From: Anaerocolumna cellulosilytica
Lineage (GTDB): Bacteria > Bacillota > Clostridia > Lachnospirales > Lachnospiraceae
Length of the DNA stretch: 64,000 bases
Direction of reading: 5' to 3'
Assembly: GCF_014218335.1 (NCBI RefSeq)
Contig: NZ_AP023367.1
Location: 2,915,501-2,979,500, forward strand
Shown here: in pieces, positions 45,848 through 53,941 of the stretch
How positions within the stretch are numbered: the first letter of the stretch is position 1
Layout: every line of letters starts with the position of its first letter
Made by a program: the position numbers and the translations under genes
Notes under the pieces: generated by a model
Database searches by the model: none
What the model was told of the DNA's origin: nothing
What the model saw: only the letters and a program-made list of their open reading frames with translations

Positions 45848-45860
45848 TTACCAGTGGTAA
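45848..45860. promoter_or_regulatory. Palindrome TTACCAGTGGTAA in the 547-base gap
   Basis: Six-base perfect arms around one base form a classic operator shape, 193 bases upstream of ligase 1. No convincing promoter is near it. Besides this and a hairpin at 46157-46192, I see nothing identifiable in the gap 45656-46202. Confidence 0.3.
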
Positions 45861-46156
45861 CCCGGTTCCAAAAGGATATTTTGTCTACTTGAATCCAGTT
45901 TTATCATCTTTTACGTGAGCTATCTATGGTATAACTCTGAAAACCAAATTTATGTAACTAAATTCTAAATGAAATTAAACTCACATATCACGCCAGTTTA
46001 ACGCTCTGGTATTCATTAAGTACATTTGTAGAACTTCCCTATAGGCCAAATTTGCCAACATGAAAGGAGATTTCTCTTATAGTATTATGGTTTATTTTTA
46101 TTATGCAGGAAATTTTTAGTAAGAAATAGAATTTGATTAAACAATACAATTAGATT

Positions 46157-46192
46157 TATAGTTTTCAATTCCCAACGGAATTGAAAACTATA
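46157..46192. terminator. Perfect 16-base-pair hairpin after the ABC-2 permease
   Basis: TATAGTTTTCAATTCC and GGAATTGAAAACTATA flank CAAC. It starts 11 bases after the second permease gene ends. The U tract is poor, so it may act as a terminator, or a processing and stability element. Confidence 0.6.
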
Positions 46193-46202
46193 ATAGTAAA
46201 AA

Positions 46203-47006
46203 TTAGCTTGACGCACTAGAATACTTCTTTAAACTGATTTTAAATACTTTAGTAGATATAAAATAAATTATTATAGCAAATATGATACCTATTATTATTC
46301 TTTTTAAATCTATTCCGCCTAACAAGGCTTCTGCAGGTACAGTAACTATCAATCCTACCGGTATTATCCACGTAAGAATATTTTTTATAAACGTAGGATA
46401 TATCCGAACTGGATATCGTCCTAATTCCATAAAGCTGTCAAATATCCAAAGGAGCGGTGTACCTAAGTACCAAAATGCCGCAGAGGTCATTAATAGCATA
46501 ACAGAATATAAGATTACCAAACCCATAAGCAATGCAAAAAGGAATAATAATATATTTATTACTGAAATGTTACTACTGATATTAAAAACTGATATACCCA
46601 TGATTATCAAACTTAAAATAACATCAATAATAGAAAAAGGAGACCAATTCCTCAAACTTATATACAATTGGGTAGGCAATGGCTTTAAAAGAGTAAAATC
46701 GAAACTACCTGTCCATAACTCTCCACCAAGTCCAGATATAGAGGATAAACTAGGAGCAATTACAAGATTCTTCAAACTTTGTACAAACATAAAAACACCA
46801 GTTACCGTCAAAGTTTCATATAATCCCCAACCATTTATTGTATTTACCTGAGAAAAGAGTATTAAAATACCTGCAATATTTCCGACTACAGCCAAAATAG
46901 TATTTAATAGTTTTCCGAAGAAATCAATTCTAAAAGCCATATCTTGCTGTAATGTTATTTTAAAGTGTAATTTAGCTACTTTATTTATCAATTTTAAATT
47001 GCCCAT
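46203..47006 (-). CDS. ABC-2 type permease, second subunit
   Basis: Membrane protein of about 267 residues with six hydrophobic segments, resembling ABC2_membrane_6 (DUF990) proteins. The segment NLVIAPSLSSISGLGGELWT before DFTLLKPLPTQLYI is typical of this group. With the partner permease and the ATPase at 47796 it forms an exporter, probably for the cluster product. GGAGG lies five bases before the ATG at 47006. The frame upstream would overlap the previous gene and was rejected. Confidence 0.87.
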   Translation of the reverse strand: MGNLKLINKVAKLHFKITLQQDMAFRIDFFGKLLNTILAVVGNIAGILILFSQVNTINGWGLYETLTVTGVFMFVQSLKNLVIAPSLSSISGLGGELWTGSFDFTLLKPLPTQLYISLRNWSPFSIIDVILSLIIMGISVFNISSNISVINILLFLFALLMGLVILYSVMLLMTSAAFWYLGTPLLWIFDSFMELGRYPVRIYPTFIKNILTWIIPVGLIVTVPAEALLGGIDLKRIIIGIIFAIIIYFISTKVFKISLKKYSSASS

Positions 47007-47007
47007 T

Positions 47008-47799
47008 CTAACCTCCAATTGATGAATAGTGTTTTATTCCTCTACTCCAAACAAAGCGATTTACTATAATAACTATAATTATCCATATTAATTGAATTAT
47101 TAAACCGTAATTAATCTGTTCCGCACTGAGTTTGCCTTGAATCAATTCAATTGGAAAACCTAACATATATCTAAAAGGTGTAAACACAGAAATATGTCTA
47201 ATAATACCTGGTAAAAGTATGGTAGGTATAATCTGTCCTGCTAGAATATGAACTAGTATATCATTAACACTCAGAAATGAATTAATTTTACTCGTAATTA
47301 AACCTAGCAGGGCTAACGTGTAGCCAAACATAAAACGAAGTACCTGTGCCAAAATCAGGCTTACAATAAATAATAAGAAGTTCGTAATAGTCAATGATAA
47401 GCGAAAGCCAAACAAAAATACAATAATTACAATAAATATTACAATGAATGGAGCACAGGCTATTTTCAGCGCAATATCTGCTGCAATAGGTTCATAAATT
47501 ACTGGTAACGGTCTCAATAACCATGTTGAGAATGTTCCATTAAAAATATTATCCCCTACTGTCCAATGAGAAATTGGATACGTTAATTGGTTTACAAAAA
47601 TCAAAATAGTATAATAGGAAATAAAGTCACTTTGTTCAAAACCTGAAACAGAACCTTGACCAGCAATTACAACCCATACAAACATATAAATTAGTGGAGT
47701 CATCATCCATCCCAAAGCTAACGTCCAGTAGAATCCTCTTGAGGCAATATAGCTAAAAAATGATTTTTTAATTAAAGCAATTCCACCTCTTAAATTCAT
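47008..47799 (-). CDS. ABC-2 type permease, first subunit
   Basis: Membrane protein of 263 residues with six hydrophobic segments. IFNGTFSTWLLRPLPVIYEP is the conserved cytosolic loop after the second helix pair, as in DUF990-like ABC-2 permeases. It overlaps the ATPase stop by four bases (ATGA), a sign of translational coupling, and the second permease follows at once. These pairs usually export amphipathic natural products or lipids. Confidence 0.87.
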   Translation of the reverse strand: MNLRGGIALIKKSFFSYIASRGFYWTLALGWMMTPLIYMFVWVVIAGQGSVSGFEQSDFISYYTILIFVNQLTYPISHWTVGDNIFNGTFSTWLLRPLPVIYEPIAADIALKIACAPFIVIFIVIIVFLFGFRLSLTITNFLLFIVSLILAQVLRFMFGYTLALLGLITSKINSFLSVNDILVHILAGQIIPTILLPGIIRHISVFTPFRYMLGFPIELIQGKLSAEQINYGLIIQLIWIIIVIIVNRFVWSRGIKHYSSIGG

Positions 47800-48797
47800 A
47801 CATTCACCCCATTACTATAAACTAAATCAATTAAAGATTCAATTTCAGGGTCTTCAATTGTCAAATCATTAACAATAAAATTGCTAAGAATCGTATATGA
47901 GGTTTGTGATATGTCATCTTTTCGAGCTCTTATCAAAAAGGTCTGTTCATTCTGATTAACCAGCGTTAAATCACCTTTTACATGTTTCTTTATATCCTCA
48001 AATCTAATATTTGCATCGGAAAATACTACTTTTATTAATTTAAAAGGTAATAATTTATCCCCTAAATGCTGCAAATCTCCATCATACATTAATTCACCCT
48101 TATTAATTAATATGACTCTTGAGCATAGTGAGGTAATATCACTCATGTAGTGGCTGGTTAACAAAAAGGTTGTATTGTATCGTTTATTGTATTCCTTTAT
48201 AAAGCTGCGGAGGCGAAGTTGAATGGAAACATCCATTCCTAATGTAGGTTCATCTAAAAACACAATATCCGGACAATAAAGCAACGCCATTACGAATTCA
48301 CATTTTGCTCTTTCTCCCAGTGAGAGATTTCTTGAGAGTTTAGGCAGCAATTCTTCAATAGATAAAAGATCTACCAACTCACCCAATCTTCTTTTATAAT
48401 CCTCATCTGATATTTGATAAATCTCTTTTGTCACATAAAATGAATCCATAACTGTAATACTAGGGTTCATCTGGGATTTATTTCCCATAATCATACTAAT
48501 TTTTTTTAAATACTCTCTTTTTCTTTCATATGGTTTGTATCCTGCTACAGTAATGTTTCCGCTTGTAGGATAGAGCAGACCCGAAAGCATTTTCAATGTT
48601 GTTGTTTTGCCCGCGCCGTTTGGCCCAATAAAACCAACCATTTCCTCTTTCTGTATATCAAAACTAATATTATTAACTGCGCTCACCTCAGTATAAACAG
48701 GATGTATTAAACTCTTAAATGAAGATAATAGACCCTGACCCCTAACAGGAATTTTATATATTTTCCCCAAGTCTCTTACTGATATTTCTGATTGCAT
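47796..48797 (-). CDS. ABC-2 exporter ATPase
   Basis: ATPase of 333 residues with Walker A GPNGAGKTT, signature LSLGERAK (serine-rich variant), Walker B VFLDEPTLGMD and switch histidine LTSHYMSD. A C-terminal extension of about 90 residues follows, as in drug-exporter ATPases. It is transcribed with two DUF990-type permeases. The assembly would export the cluster product or a precursor, complementing the UvrA-like self-resistance. Confidence 0.92.
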   Translation of the reverse strand: MQSEISVRDLGKIYKIPVRGQGLLSSFKSLIHPVYTEVSAVNNISFDIQKEEMVGFIGPNGAGKTTTLKMLSGLLYPTSGNITVAGYKPYERKREYLKKISMIMGNKSQMNPSITVMDSFYVTKEIYQISDEDYKRRLGELVDLLSIEELLPKLSRNLSLGERAKCEFVMALLYCPDIVFLDEPTLGMDVSIQLRLRSFIKEYNKRYNTTFLLTSHYMSDITSLCSRVILINKGELMYDGDLQHLGDKLLPFKLIKVVFSDANIRFEDIKKHVKGDLTLVNQNEQTFLIRARKDDISQTSYTILSNFIVNDLTIEDPEIESLIDLVYSNGVNV

Positions 48798-49925
48798 TTA
48801 ATGTCCTCCATTTTTAATATTTTCAAGAGTATCTTGTAATACTGTAACAATATAATCTTGTTGTTCCACTGTTAAATCTTGATATATAGGCAAACATATA
48901 TGCCTGCTACATACATCATCTGCATTGGAAAAATCACCTTCAAAGCCTAATTGTACTGCAATTGGTTGACGATGCAACGGGACTCCATAGACTTCACCTT
49001 GCAGATTTACTCCTTTTTCCTTCATTTTTTGTTTCAGTAAATCTCGCTCTATACCTTTAGGTAATAATATTATATATTTATACCAATTACTATTACACAT
49101 TGGATTTATAAGTGTTAATTCGGAATTCGACTTTAGCATGTCCGTATATCGCTTAGCTATTGCTTCTCTTTCCTGTAAAATATTACCCAGTCGTTTTAAT
49201 TGAGAATACGCCATAATCGATGTAATCTCACTCATCCTATAATTAGCTCCCACTTGTGTATGGTATGTTTCCCATGGTTTTGGTTTTCCATGATTGCGAT
49301 ATAATCTCATCTTCTCTGTAAGTTCTTCACTATTTGTTACAATCGAACCACCTTCTCCGCTTGTAATAACCTTTGTTGCAAATAAAGAGTATTCACCTGC
49401 TATACCAAAACTACCTGCATGTTTACCATTTAAAGTACTGCCAAGGGCATGGGCTGCATCTTCAAATAACCAAATTCCTTCCTGTTTACACCACGCAGCA
49501 ATCTTATCTATTTCAGGAGTTATTATTCCACCTATATGAACGATAATTACTCCGGTTGTCTTTTTCGTAACTCGTTTTTTCAGTTCTTCTAAACTAACTG
49601 AGAATGTTTTAGGATCTGTATCTACTAACCTGACAACTCCTCCTGCAAGCAGGACACCCATCGCGGTTGCTAAAAATGTATTAGTCGGCACAAGAACTTC
49701 TTTACCTTCAACACCTAGTGTTCTCATCATAACCTCTATTGCACTACTACCTGAATTAACTGCAACTGCATGTTTGACTTTTACAAAACTGGCTAATTCT
49801 TCTTCAAATCTTAAAACCTTTGTTCCCTGACTAAGTTGTCCTGTCGTTAAACATTCCTCTATCTCCCTTAAAATAAAGCTTTTCTCTTCATCCTCAAACT
49901 TAATTTTCAATGAAGGTATATTCAT
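48798..49925 (-). CDS. DegT/DnrJ/EryC1-family PLP aminotransferase
   Basis: PLP enzyme of about 375 residues of the sugar aminotransferase group. The phosphate- and PLP-binding region has AVNSGSSAIEVMMRTLG and LFEDAAHALGSTLNGK. The PLP lysine lies in LFATKVITSGEGGSIV, normal for the group. It may aminate a keto-sugar or an acyclic keto intermediate. The ATG at 49925 has AGGGGG six bases before it, better than the ATG two codons earlier. It is the third gene of the upper operon. Confidence 0.9.
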   Translation of the reverse strand: MNIPSLKIKFEDEEKSFILREIEECLTTGQLSQGTKVLRFEEELASFVKVKHAVAVNSGSSAIEVMMRTLGVEGKEVLVPTNTFLATAMGVLLAGGVVRLVDTDPKTFSVSLEELKKRVTKKTTGVIIVHIGGIITPEIDKIAAWCKQEGIWLFEDAAHALGSTLNGKHAGSFGIAGEYSLFATKVITSGEGGSIVTNSEELTEKMRLYRNHGKPKPWETYHTQVGANYRMSEITSIMAYSQLKRLGNILQEREAIAKRYTDMLKSNSELTLINPMCNSNWYKYIILLPKGIERDLLKQKMKEKGVNLQGEVYGVPLHRQPIAVQLGFEGDFSNADDVCSRHICLPIYQDLTVEQQDYIVTVLQDTLENIKNGGH

Positions 49926-49973
49926 ATACATCCCCCTTTTTCAGATATAATATTTTATCTCCTGAACCCCTTC

Positions 49974-50843
49974 TCACCAATCATATATAAGTGCTTTCCC
50001 CATAAACTTATTCTCTATAATTGATTGATGTATCTCACCAACACACTCTGCATGAACGTGGAGAGCAATTAAATCTTTTACATACAACTCTCTACTTTGT
50101 AGTAACTGTATTGCTGTTGTTTGTACATCTCGATTAATTATTCCATAACTATTTCCCTCAAACGAATGTACCCATTGAACCATATTACAATAATCTGATG
50201 TTAAATTAATAACATTGTGATACTGATTGAAAAATGTTTCATCAATTTCTTTTTCGTATATAACTTTACTTGCACCATATTCCTTCAAGTATTTAACGTC
50301 CAAATCTTCTCCTGTTAACAAAACTGTTGAATCAGTATTTTCCAGATTTAACAATTTTAATATTATGGCACCCAATATATTGCAACCTATCAAAAGAATA
50401 GGTTTTGATTTTATTATCCTGTAATCTTCACATAACTCCAACGCTTTACATATTAGCGGAAGAAAAATTGCGTCTACAGGATCGATATCATCAGGTAAAA
50501 TTGAATAAAACCTACCCTCTGTTTTTAATGCACCTATATTGTCTATAATTGAGAATTTTTTAAATAATGGAGATAAAAGTATTCTACTTCCTATATCTAT
50601 AGAGAAGTTCTGTTCTCCTATATCTTCCACAACAGCAATACTTGAATATGCATAGTGCTTTGGTATTATATTAAAAAGACTCATTTTATTATTCATGGAT
50701 AAATTGAATAATATTGTCCCCATTAGCGTGAACATATTTCTTAATAAAACTTTATTTTGGTTTATTAAAAATTTATTTACTTCTGTTTTATAATTAGGAA
50801 TATTATTGTTTACTATAAGTGATATATTCTCTCGAGTTTTCAT
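49974..50843 (-). CDS. Divergent MDR/alcohol-dehydrogenase-like protein
   Basis: Protein of 289 residues with the general layout of medium-chain dehydrogenases. A GroES-like first half holds HYAYSSIAVVEDIGEQ and IGSRILLSPL, and a Rossmann-like region holds SKPILLIGCNILGAIIL followed by GASKVIYEK. The zinc-binding residues of alcohol dehydrogenases are missing and the C-terminal part is short, so it is not a standard zinc enzyme. It lies between the unknown 230-residue gene and the aminotransferase gene. AAGGTG precedes the ATG. Confidence 0.65.
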   Translation of the reverse strand: MKTRENISLIVNNNIPNYKTEVNKFLINQNKVLLRNMFTLMGTILFNLSMNNKMSLFNIIPKHYAYSSIAVVEDIGEQNFSIDIGSRILLSPLFKKFSIIDNIGALKTEGRFYSILPDDIDPVDAIFLPLICKALELCEDYRIIKSKPILLIGCNILGAIILKLLNLENTDSTVLLTGEDLDVKYLKEYGASKVIYEKEIDETFFNQYHNVINLTSDYCNMVQWVHSFEGNSYGIINRDVQTTAIQLLQSRELYVKDLIALHVHAECVGEIHQSIIENKFMGKALIYDW

Positions 50844-50861
50844 TTCATCACCTTTAATATA

Positions 50862-51554
50862 TTAAATATGATCCGGTATAAACACATAACGCCCACCAAC
50901 AAATGGAGAATGAAACTGTGGTAACCACCCATGTACTGTAAACCTTTTTTTCGAATCAAAGCCTGCTACTAGCATAGCATTCCTTTCATATCTTCCATTT
51001 ATAATCCAAATCTTATGTTTTGTGTCGGGAGTATCCCCAGTGAGATATCTCATTCTTGCCAAAAATACTAAGTATCGTTCTAAACTCATACCAAGTTTTC
51101 CTTCATTTTGATATACACGTTGAATTTCACGACCTTGGCTACCTAAATGTTCAGGCACAAAAGATTTTTTTGTCTTAAACCAGAAATCTTCTGATTCTGT
51201 AGTCTTACCAATCAACTCATCATCGAATGCCCAACAATCTAAATTGAATAATTGACCTAATTGTTTTTTGGTAATTCCCTTTGGAACACATAAAATAATT
51301 TCATTGTTATCATACGCCTCTTTAATTTCTTCTTTTGTGAAATAAGGCAATTTAAGGTTGAATTTTGCTTCAATTACATTTTCAATTCCTAAAGTCCGAT
51401 ACCAATTTTCCATCTCATAACAAACATACTCTGGATTCGTTACGTCCTCATTTTCATTCCTGAAGCGAATTAAGTCACTACTTGTTATGATTTTATCCTC
51501 AATCATTGCTTGAATGGTATCTATAGTATTCTTCCTTATATTATTTAGGGACAT
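50862..51554 (-). CDS. Unrecognised 230-residue protein, second copy of a cluster-specific pair
   Basis: I do not recognise this family. It is homologous over its full length to 26777-27469: NPEYVCYEMENWYRTLGIE, ILCVPKGIT, LDCWAFDD, TTESEDFWFKT, RYLVFLARMRYLTGDTPDT, GRYERNAMLVAGFD and VHGWLPQFHSPFVGGRYVF align block by block. The pair stands at both ends of the cluster's main gene set, this one at the start of the upper operon. GGTGGAG lies six bases before the ATG at 51554; the GTG four codons earlier is not needed. Confidence 0.85.
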   Translation of the reverse strand: MSLNNIRKNTIDTIQAMIEDKIITSSDLIRFRNENEDVTNPEYVCYEMENWYRTLGIENVIEAKFNLKLPYFTKEEIKEAYDNNEIILCVPKGITKKQLGQLFNLDCWAFDDELIGKTTESEDFWFKTKKSFVPEHLGSQGREIQRVYQNEGKLGMSLERYLVFLARMRYLTGDTPDTKHKIWIINGRYERNAMLVAGFDSKKRFTVHGWLPQFHSPFVGGRYVFIPDHI

Positions 51555-51645
51555 ATATAACTCCACCTTTCTGCAAATTTATTGCGTTAAAATGACGATA
51601 TCAGTTGGCCCAAACGAGTAGTTTTGCATTATATAAATATAGTCA

Positions 51646-51663
51646 TACGAGCTATACTCCGTA
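51646..51663. promoter_or_regulatory. Imperfect dyad before the first cluster gene
   Basis: On the minus strand TACGGAGTATAGCTCGTA (TACG/CGTA arms) is preceded by TTAACG, a -35-like hexamer at 51665-51670, and followed by AT-rich sequence. It may be the operator and promoter of the upper operon, about 92 bases before the first start codon. Only part of the symmetry is perfect, so this is tentative. Confidence 0.3.
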
Positions 51664-51774
51664 CCGTTAATTTTTTTCTATCACCATTTATCCCCCAATG
51701 TTGCTATAAACTTATATTATTTCAAATGCTTTTCTTGCAACATCTAAGTATAATCTTGAGTAAAGAACAGTAAA

Positions 51775-51821
51775 CACCACCTTCCTATGACAAACTATAA
51801 CATAAAAATAGGAGGGTGGTG
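51775..51821. terminator. Hairpin between the MerR-like gene and the cluster
   Basis: CACCACCTTCCTAT pairs with ATAGGAGGGTGGTG (13 of 14 plus one wobble) around a 19-base loop. On the minus strand it lies 21 bases after the MerR-like gene ends, so it may end that transcript or serve as an attenuator. T-rich sequence is weak. Confidence 0.5.
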
Positions 51822-51842
51822 TGCATATGTAAGGTTTAAATT

Positions 51843-52604
51843 TTATAACGTTTCCAACTCGTTAAAGATAGACGGTATCTTTTGAGCCGCATCCATAAGT
51901 TTCCACAACGCATGCAGCCAATGGTCACCAACGGAAATAAGTTCATCATATTCTGGATTGTTAAGTGCAGTTAAGACCATATTAGATTGCCCACTATTAT
52001 ATGTTGATATACTGTGATGAATAGCCGAAATACTATAACCAGCCTGACGTAACATATATACAATTCTTAATCTTTCTAAGTCTTTATTGTTATATAATTT
52101 TTCATTATTTATTCCAAGCGCATCAGAGGAAATCAAACCATTTCTTTCCCAATTTCGCACTGTCTCACCAGTAATTCCAAATAAATCCGCTATTTCCTTA
52201 CGGGAGAAATTTATCGGTTGTTCAGGATTTTCTATAATTCTTTTTGATAATGCCCACTTTTGTAATACTTCCGCCGCCTTTTCAGCTAAATCAATTTCCT
52301 GTTTGATTGTCTGTATATAATCACTTGCATACTGTTTGCCAAAATCCCATTGCTTTTTAGCTGCCGCCCACATGACCTCATTTCCAGTATCTCTAATATG
52401 CCTATTTGTAAAGGGATAGCCAAAAATACATCTGCATATTTTTACTTGTAAAACGTGTATCTTACTAAATTTACGATAGTTATTTGAAGTTCTCTCTGCT
52501 GGCGATATATAACCAAGTCGTTCATATAGCCTTATGGTATTTGGATGAATACCATATAGATAAGCTAATTCAACTGGTTTATAAAATTTTTTATTCTGTT
52601 GCAC
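51843..52604 (-). CDS. Double-MerR transcription regulator
   Basis: Protein of 253 residues with two MerR-type DNA-binding domains. The first, residues 1-75, is KPVELAYLYGIHPNTIRLYE with LGYISPAER. The second, about 130-200, is RKEIADLFGITGETVRNWER with NGLISSDALGI. Helical sequence lies between and after them. Ordinary MerR proteins have one such domain and dimerise, so this resembles a covalent dimer. It is just upstream of the cluster on the same strand, with the hairpin at 51775 between them. The likely start is GTG, with GGAGG 12 bases before it. It probably activates the cluster, though this is inferred. Confidence 0.85.
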   Translation of the reverse strand: MQQNKKFYKPVELAYLYGIHPNTIRLYERLGYISPAERTSNNYRKFSKIHVLQVKICRCIFGYPFTNRHIRDTGNEVMWAAAKKQWDFGKQYASDYIQTIKQEIDLAEKAAEVLQKWALSKRIIENPEQPINFSRKEIADLFGITGETVRNWERNGLISSDALGINNEKLYNNKDLERLRIVYMLRQAGYSISAIHHSISTYNSGQSNMVLTALNNPEYDELISVGDHWLHALWKLMDAAQKIPSIFNELETL

Positions 52605-52914
52605 TTCAACTATTCACCTCCATGTTTAATTTTTTTCTACCTCGTTTCTAACGTCCTTTTATATACTATCCAAGAGATATTACAATTATTATACTTTATT
52701 TTCCATAACTACACAATCCTGTCATTGTCATCCACTGTTGCTTTGTCAATGTGTTTCAAAACCTTTGAAGTAGTTATACCAAAGTTTTGATAAAATGCTT
52801 TAAGTTATCCTACAACCTTCGTAACGATACGTAAACCTTTGTAAAAAGTCCCACAAGTCATATACGTGTTGTAATCCGGCTTCCTATTAATATTTCGGAC
52901 CTAGATGGTTAAAA

Positions 52915-52969
52915 TATATATAGAGAAAGTGTGCTTCCATGTCCAAGAAACACACTTTCTCTATATATA
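52915..52969 (-). terminator. Strong terminator after the AraC gene
   Basis: A perfect 19-base-pair stem (TATATATAGAGAAAGTGTG with CACACTTTCTCTATATATA) encloses 17 bases. On the minus strand TTTT follows near the end. It lies 64 bases after the AraC gene and is the terminator of the carbon-use operon. Between it and the MerR-like gene (gap 52605-53032) I see no gene. Confidence 0.78.
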
Positions 52970-53032
52970 CTTTATTCTACCATATTCAAACGTCTTTTAC
53001 TGTGTCTAGTTATCAGAGTAAAAGTTAACTCG

Positions 53033-53872
53033 TCAGGTTATATCTACTTTTTCAAATAATGAGAACTTCTCCTTCTTCCTCCATGAAGTAGGAGTAACGC
53101 CCGTCACTTCTTTAAATACACGGCCAAAGTGACTGACGCTGGAAAAACCGGTATTCATACCTATATTAGTAATATTATCATCAGAACAGTATAAAAGCCT
53201 CTGTGCATTTATTATTCTTGTTTTATTTATATACTGGACAATTGTAGAATTGGTATACTTTTTAAATTCACGACATAAATAGAAGGGGCTGATATAAAAA
53301 TGTGCTGCTATTTCATTTACCGAAAGGTCATGCATATAATTGGCATTAATATAAGAAATAATACCTGTAATCTGATTCTTTTGAGCTTGTTTCAGCTTCT
53401 GGCGTTTATTTCGAAAAAGAATAATCAGCATCATATTTAGCAGACTTCTGCAATACTCATTGCTGTATTGCTGCGGATTTTGTTTTTCTATATTAATCAG
53501 ATTCATTAATTGATAAACCTGCTTTGCCTCTGTCTTTTGTAATCTATATGCACCGGAAGACCCATTAAGTGCCTGGTTGAGTTCATTTGACAGAATCTCA
53601 TCCTCACGAAAATAGACGATAAGACGGGAAAAGGGCACATCTTTATCACCGCAGGAATGATGAAGTACATACGGTTCAAATAACAGGAACTGCCCTCCCT
53701 CAATCGAATACATGTTATCATTTATAAGATGGTACCTCTGACCAGATTCCAGGTAATATAACTCATAAAATTCATGATAATGAGATGAAACCATATTATC
53801 ATTCATCCCACTGACACGCTCGGCTGCTGACAGCTCCCCATTTATCATACGCTTTTGTGCATAATCAATCAT
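53033..53872 (-). CDS. AraC-family regulator (cupin sensor)
   Basis: Regulator of 279 residues with an N-terminal cupin-like sensor (about 20-110, MVSSHYHEFYELYYLESG, EGGQFLLFEPYVLHHS) and two C-terminal helix-turn-helix motifs (HDLSVNEIAAHFYISPFYLC and NITNIGMNTGFSSVSHFGRV). It follows the dihydroxyacetone kinase gene on the same strand after 61 bases, with a hairpin between. It probably controls the glycerol/dihydroxyacetone genes, the inducer being unknown. Confidence 0.9.
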   Translation of the reverse strand: MIDYAQKRMINGELSAAERVSGMNDNMVSSHYHEFYELYYLESGQRYHLINDNMYSIEGGQFLLFEPYVLHHSCGDKDVPFSRLIVYFREDEILSNELNQALNGSSGAYRLQKTEAKQVYQLMNLINIEKQNPQQYSNEYCRSLLNMMLIILFRNKRQKLKQAQKNQITGIISYINANYMHDLSVNEIAAHFYISPFYLCREFKKYTNSTIVQYINKTRIINAQRLLYCSDDNITNIGMNTGFSSVSHFGRVFKEVTGVTPTSWRKKEKFSLFEKVDIT

Positions 53873-53918
53873 AGTACCCCCCTAGCCAAAATAAACCAGT
53901 ATCACTTTCTTTAGTATA

Positions 53919-53941
53919 AAGTGTGAGCCAGGCTCACACTT
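53919..53941 (-). terminator. Hairpin at the end of dhaKL
   Basis: AAGTGTGAGCC and GGCTCACACTT meet around one base, overlapping the stop codon of the kinase gene; the effective loop is about five bases. The following sequence is TTTATACT on the minus strand. It may partly terminate transcription between the kinase and AraC genes. Confidence 0.5.

Noticed and set aside
45656-46202. Possible missing gene in the 547-base gap between ligase 1 and the ABC-2 permease
   Set aside because: No frame carries a plausible protein with a ribosome-binding site; only the palindrome and the hairpin stand out.
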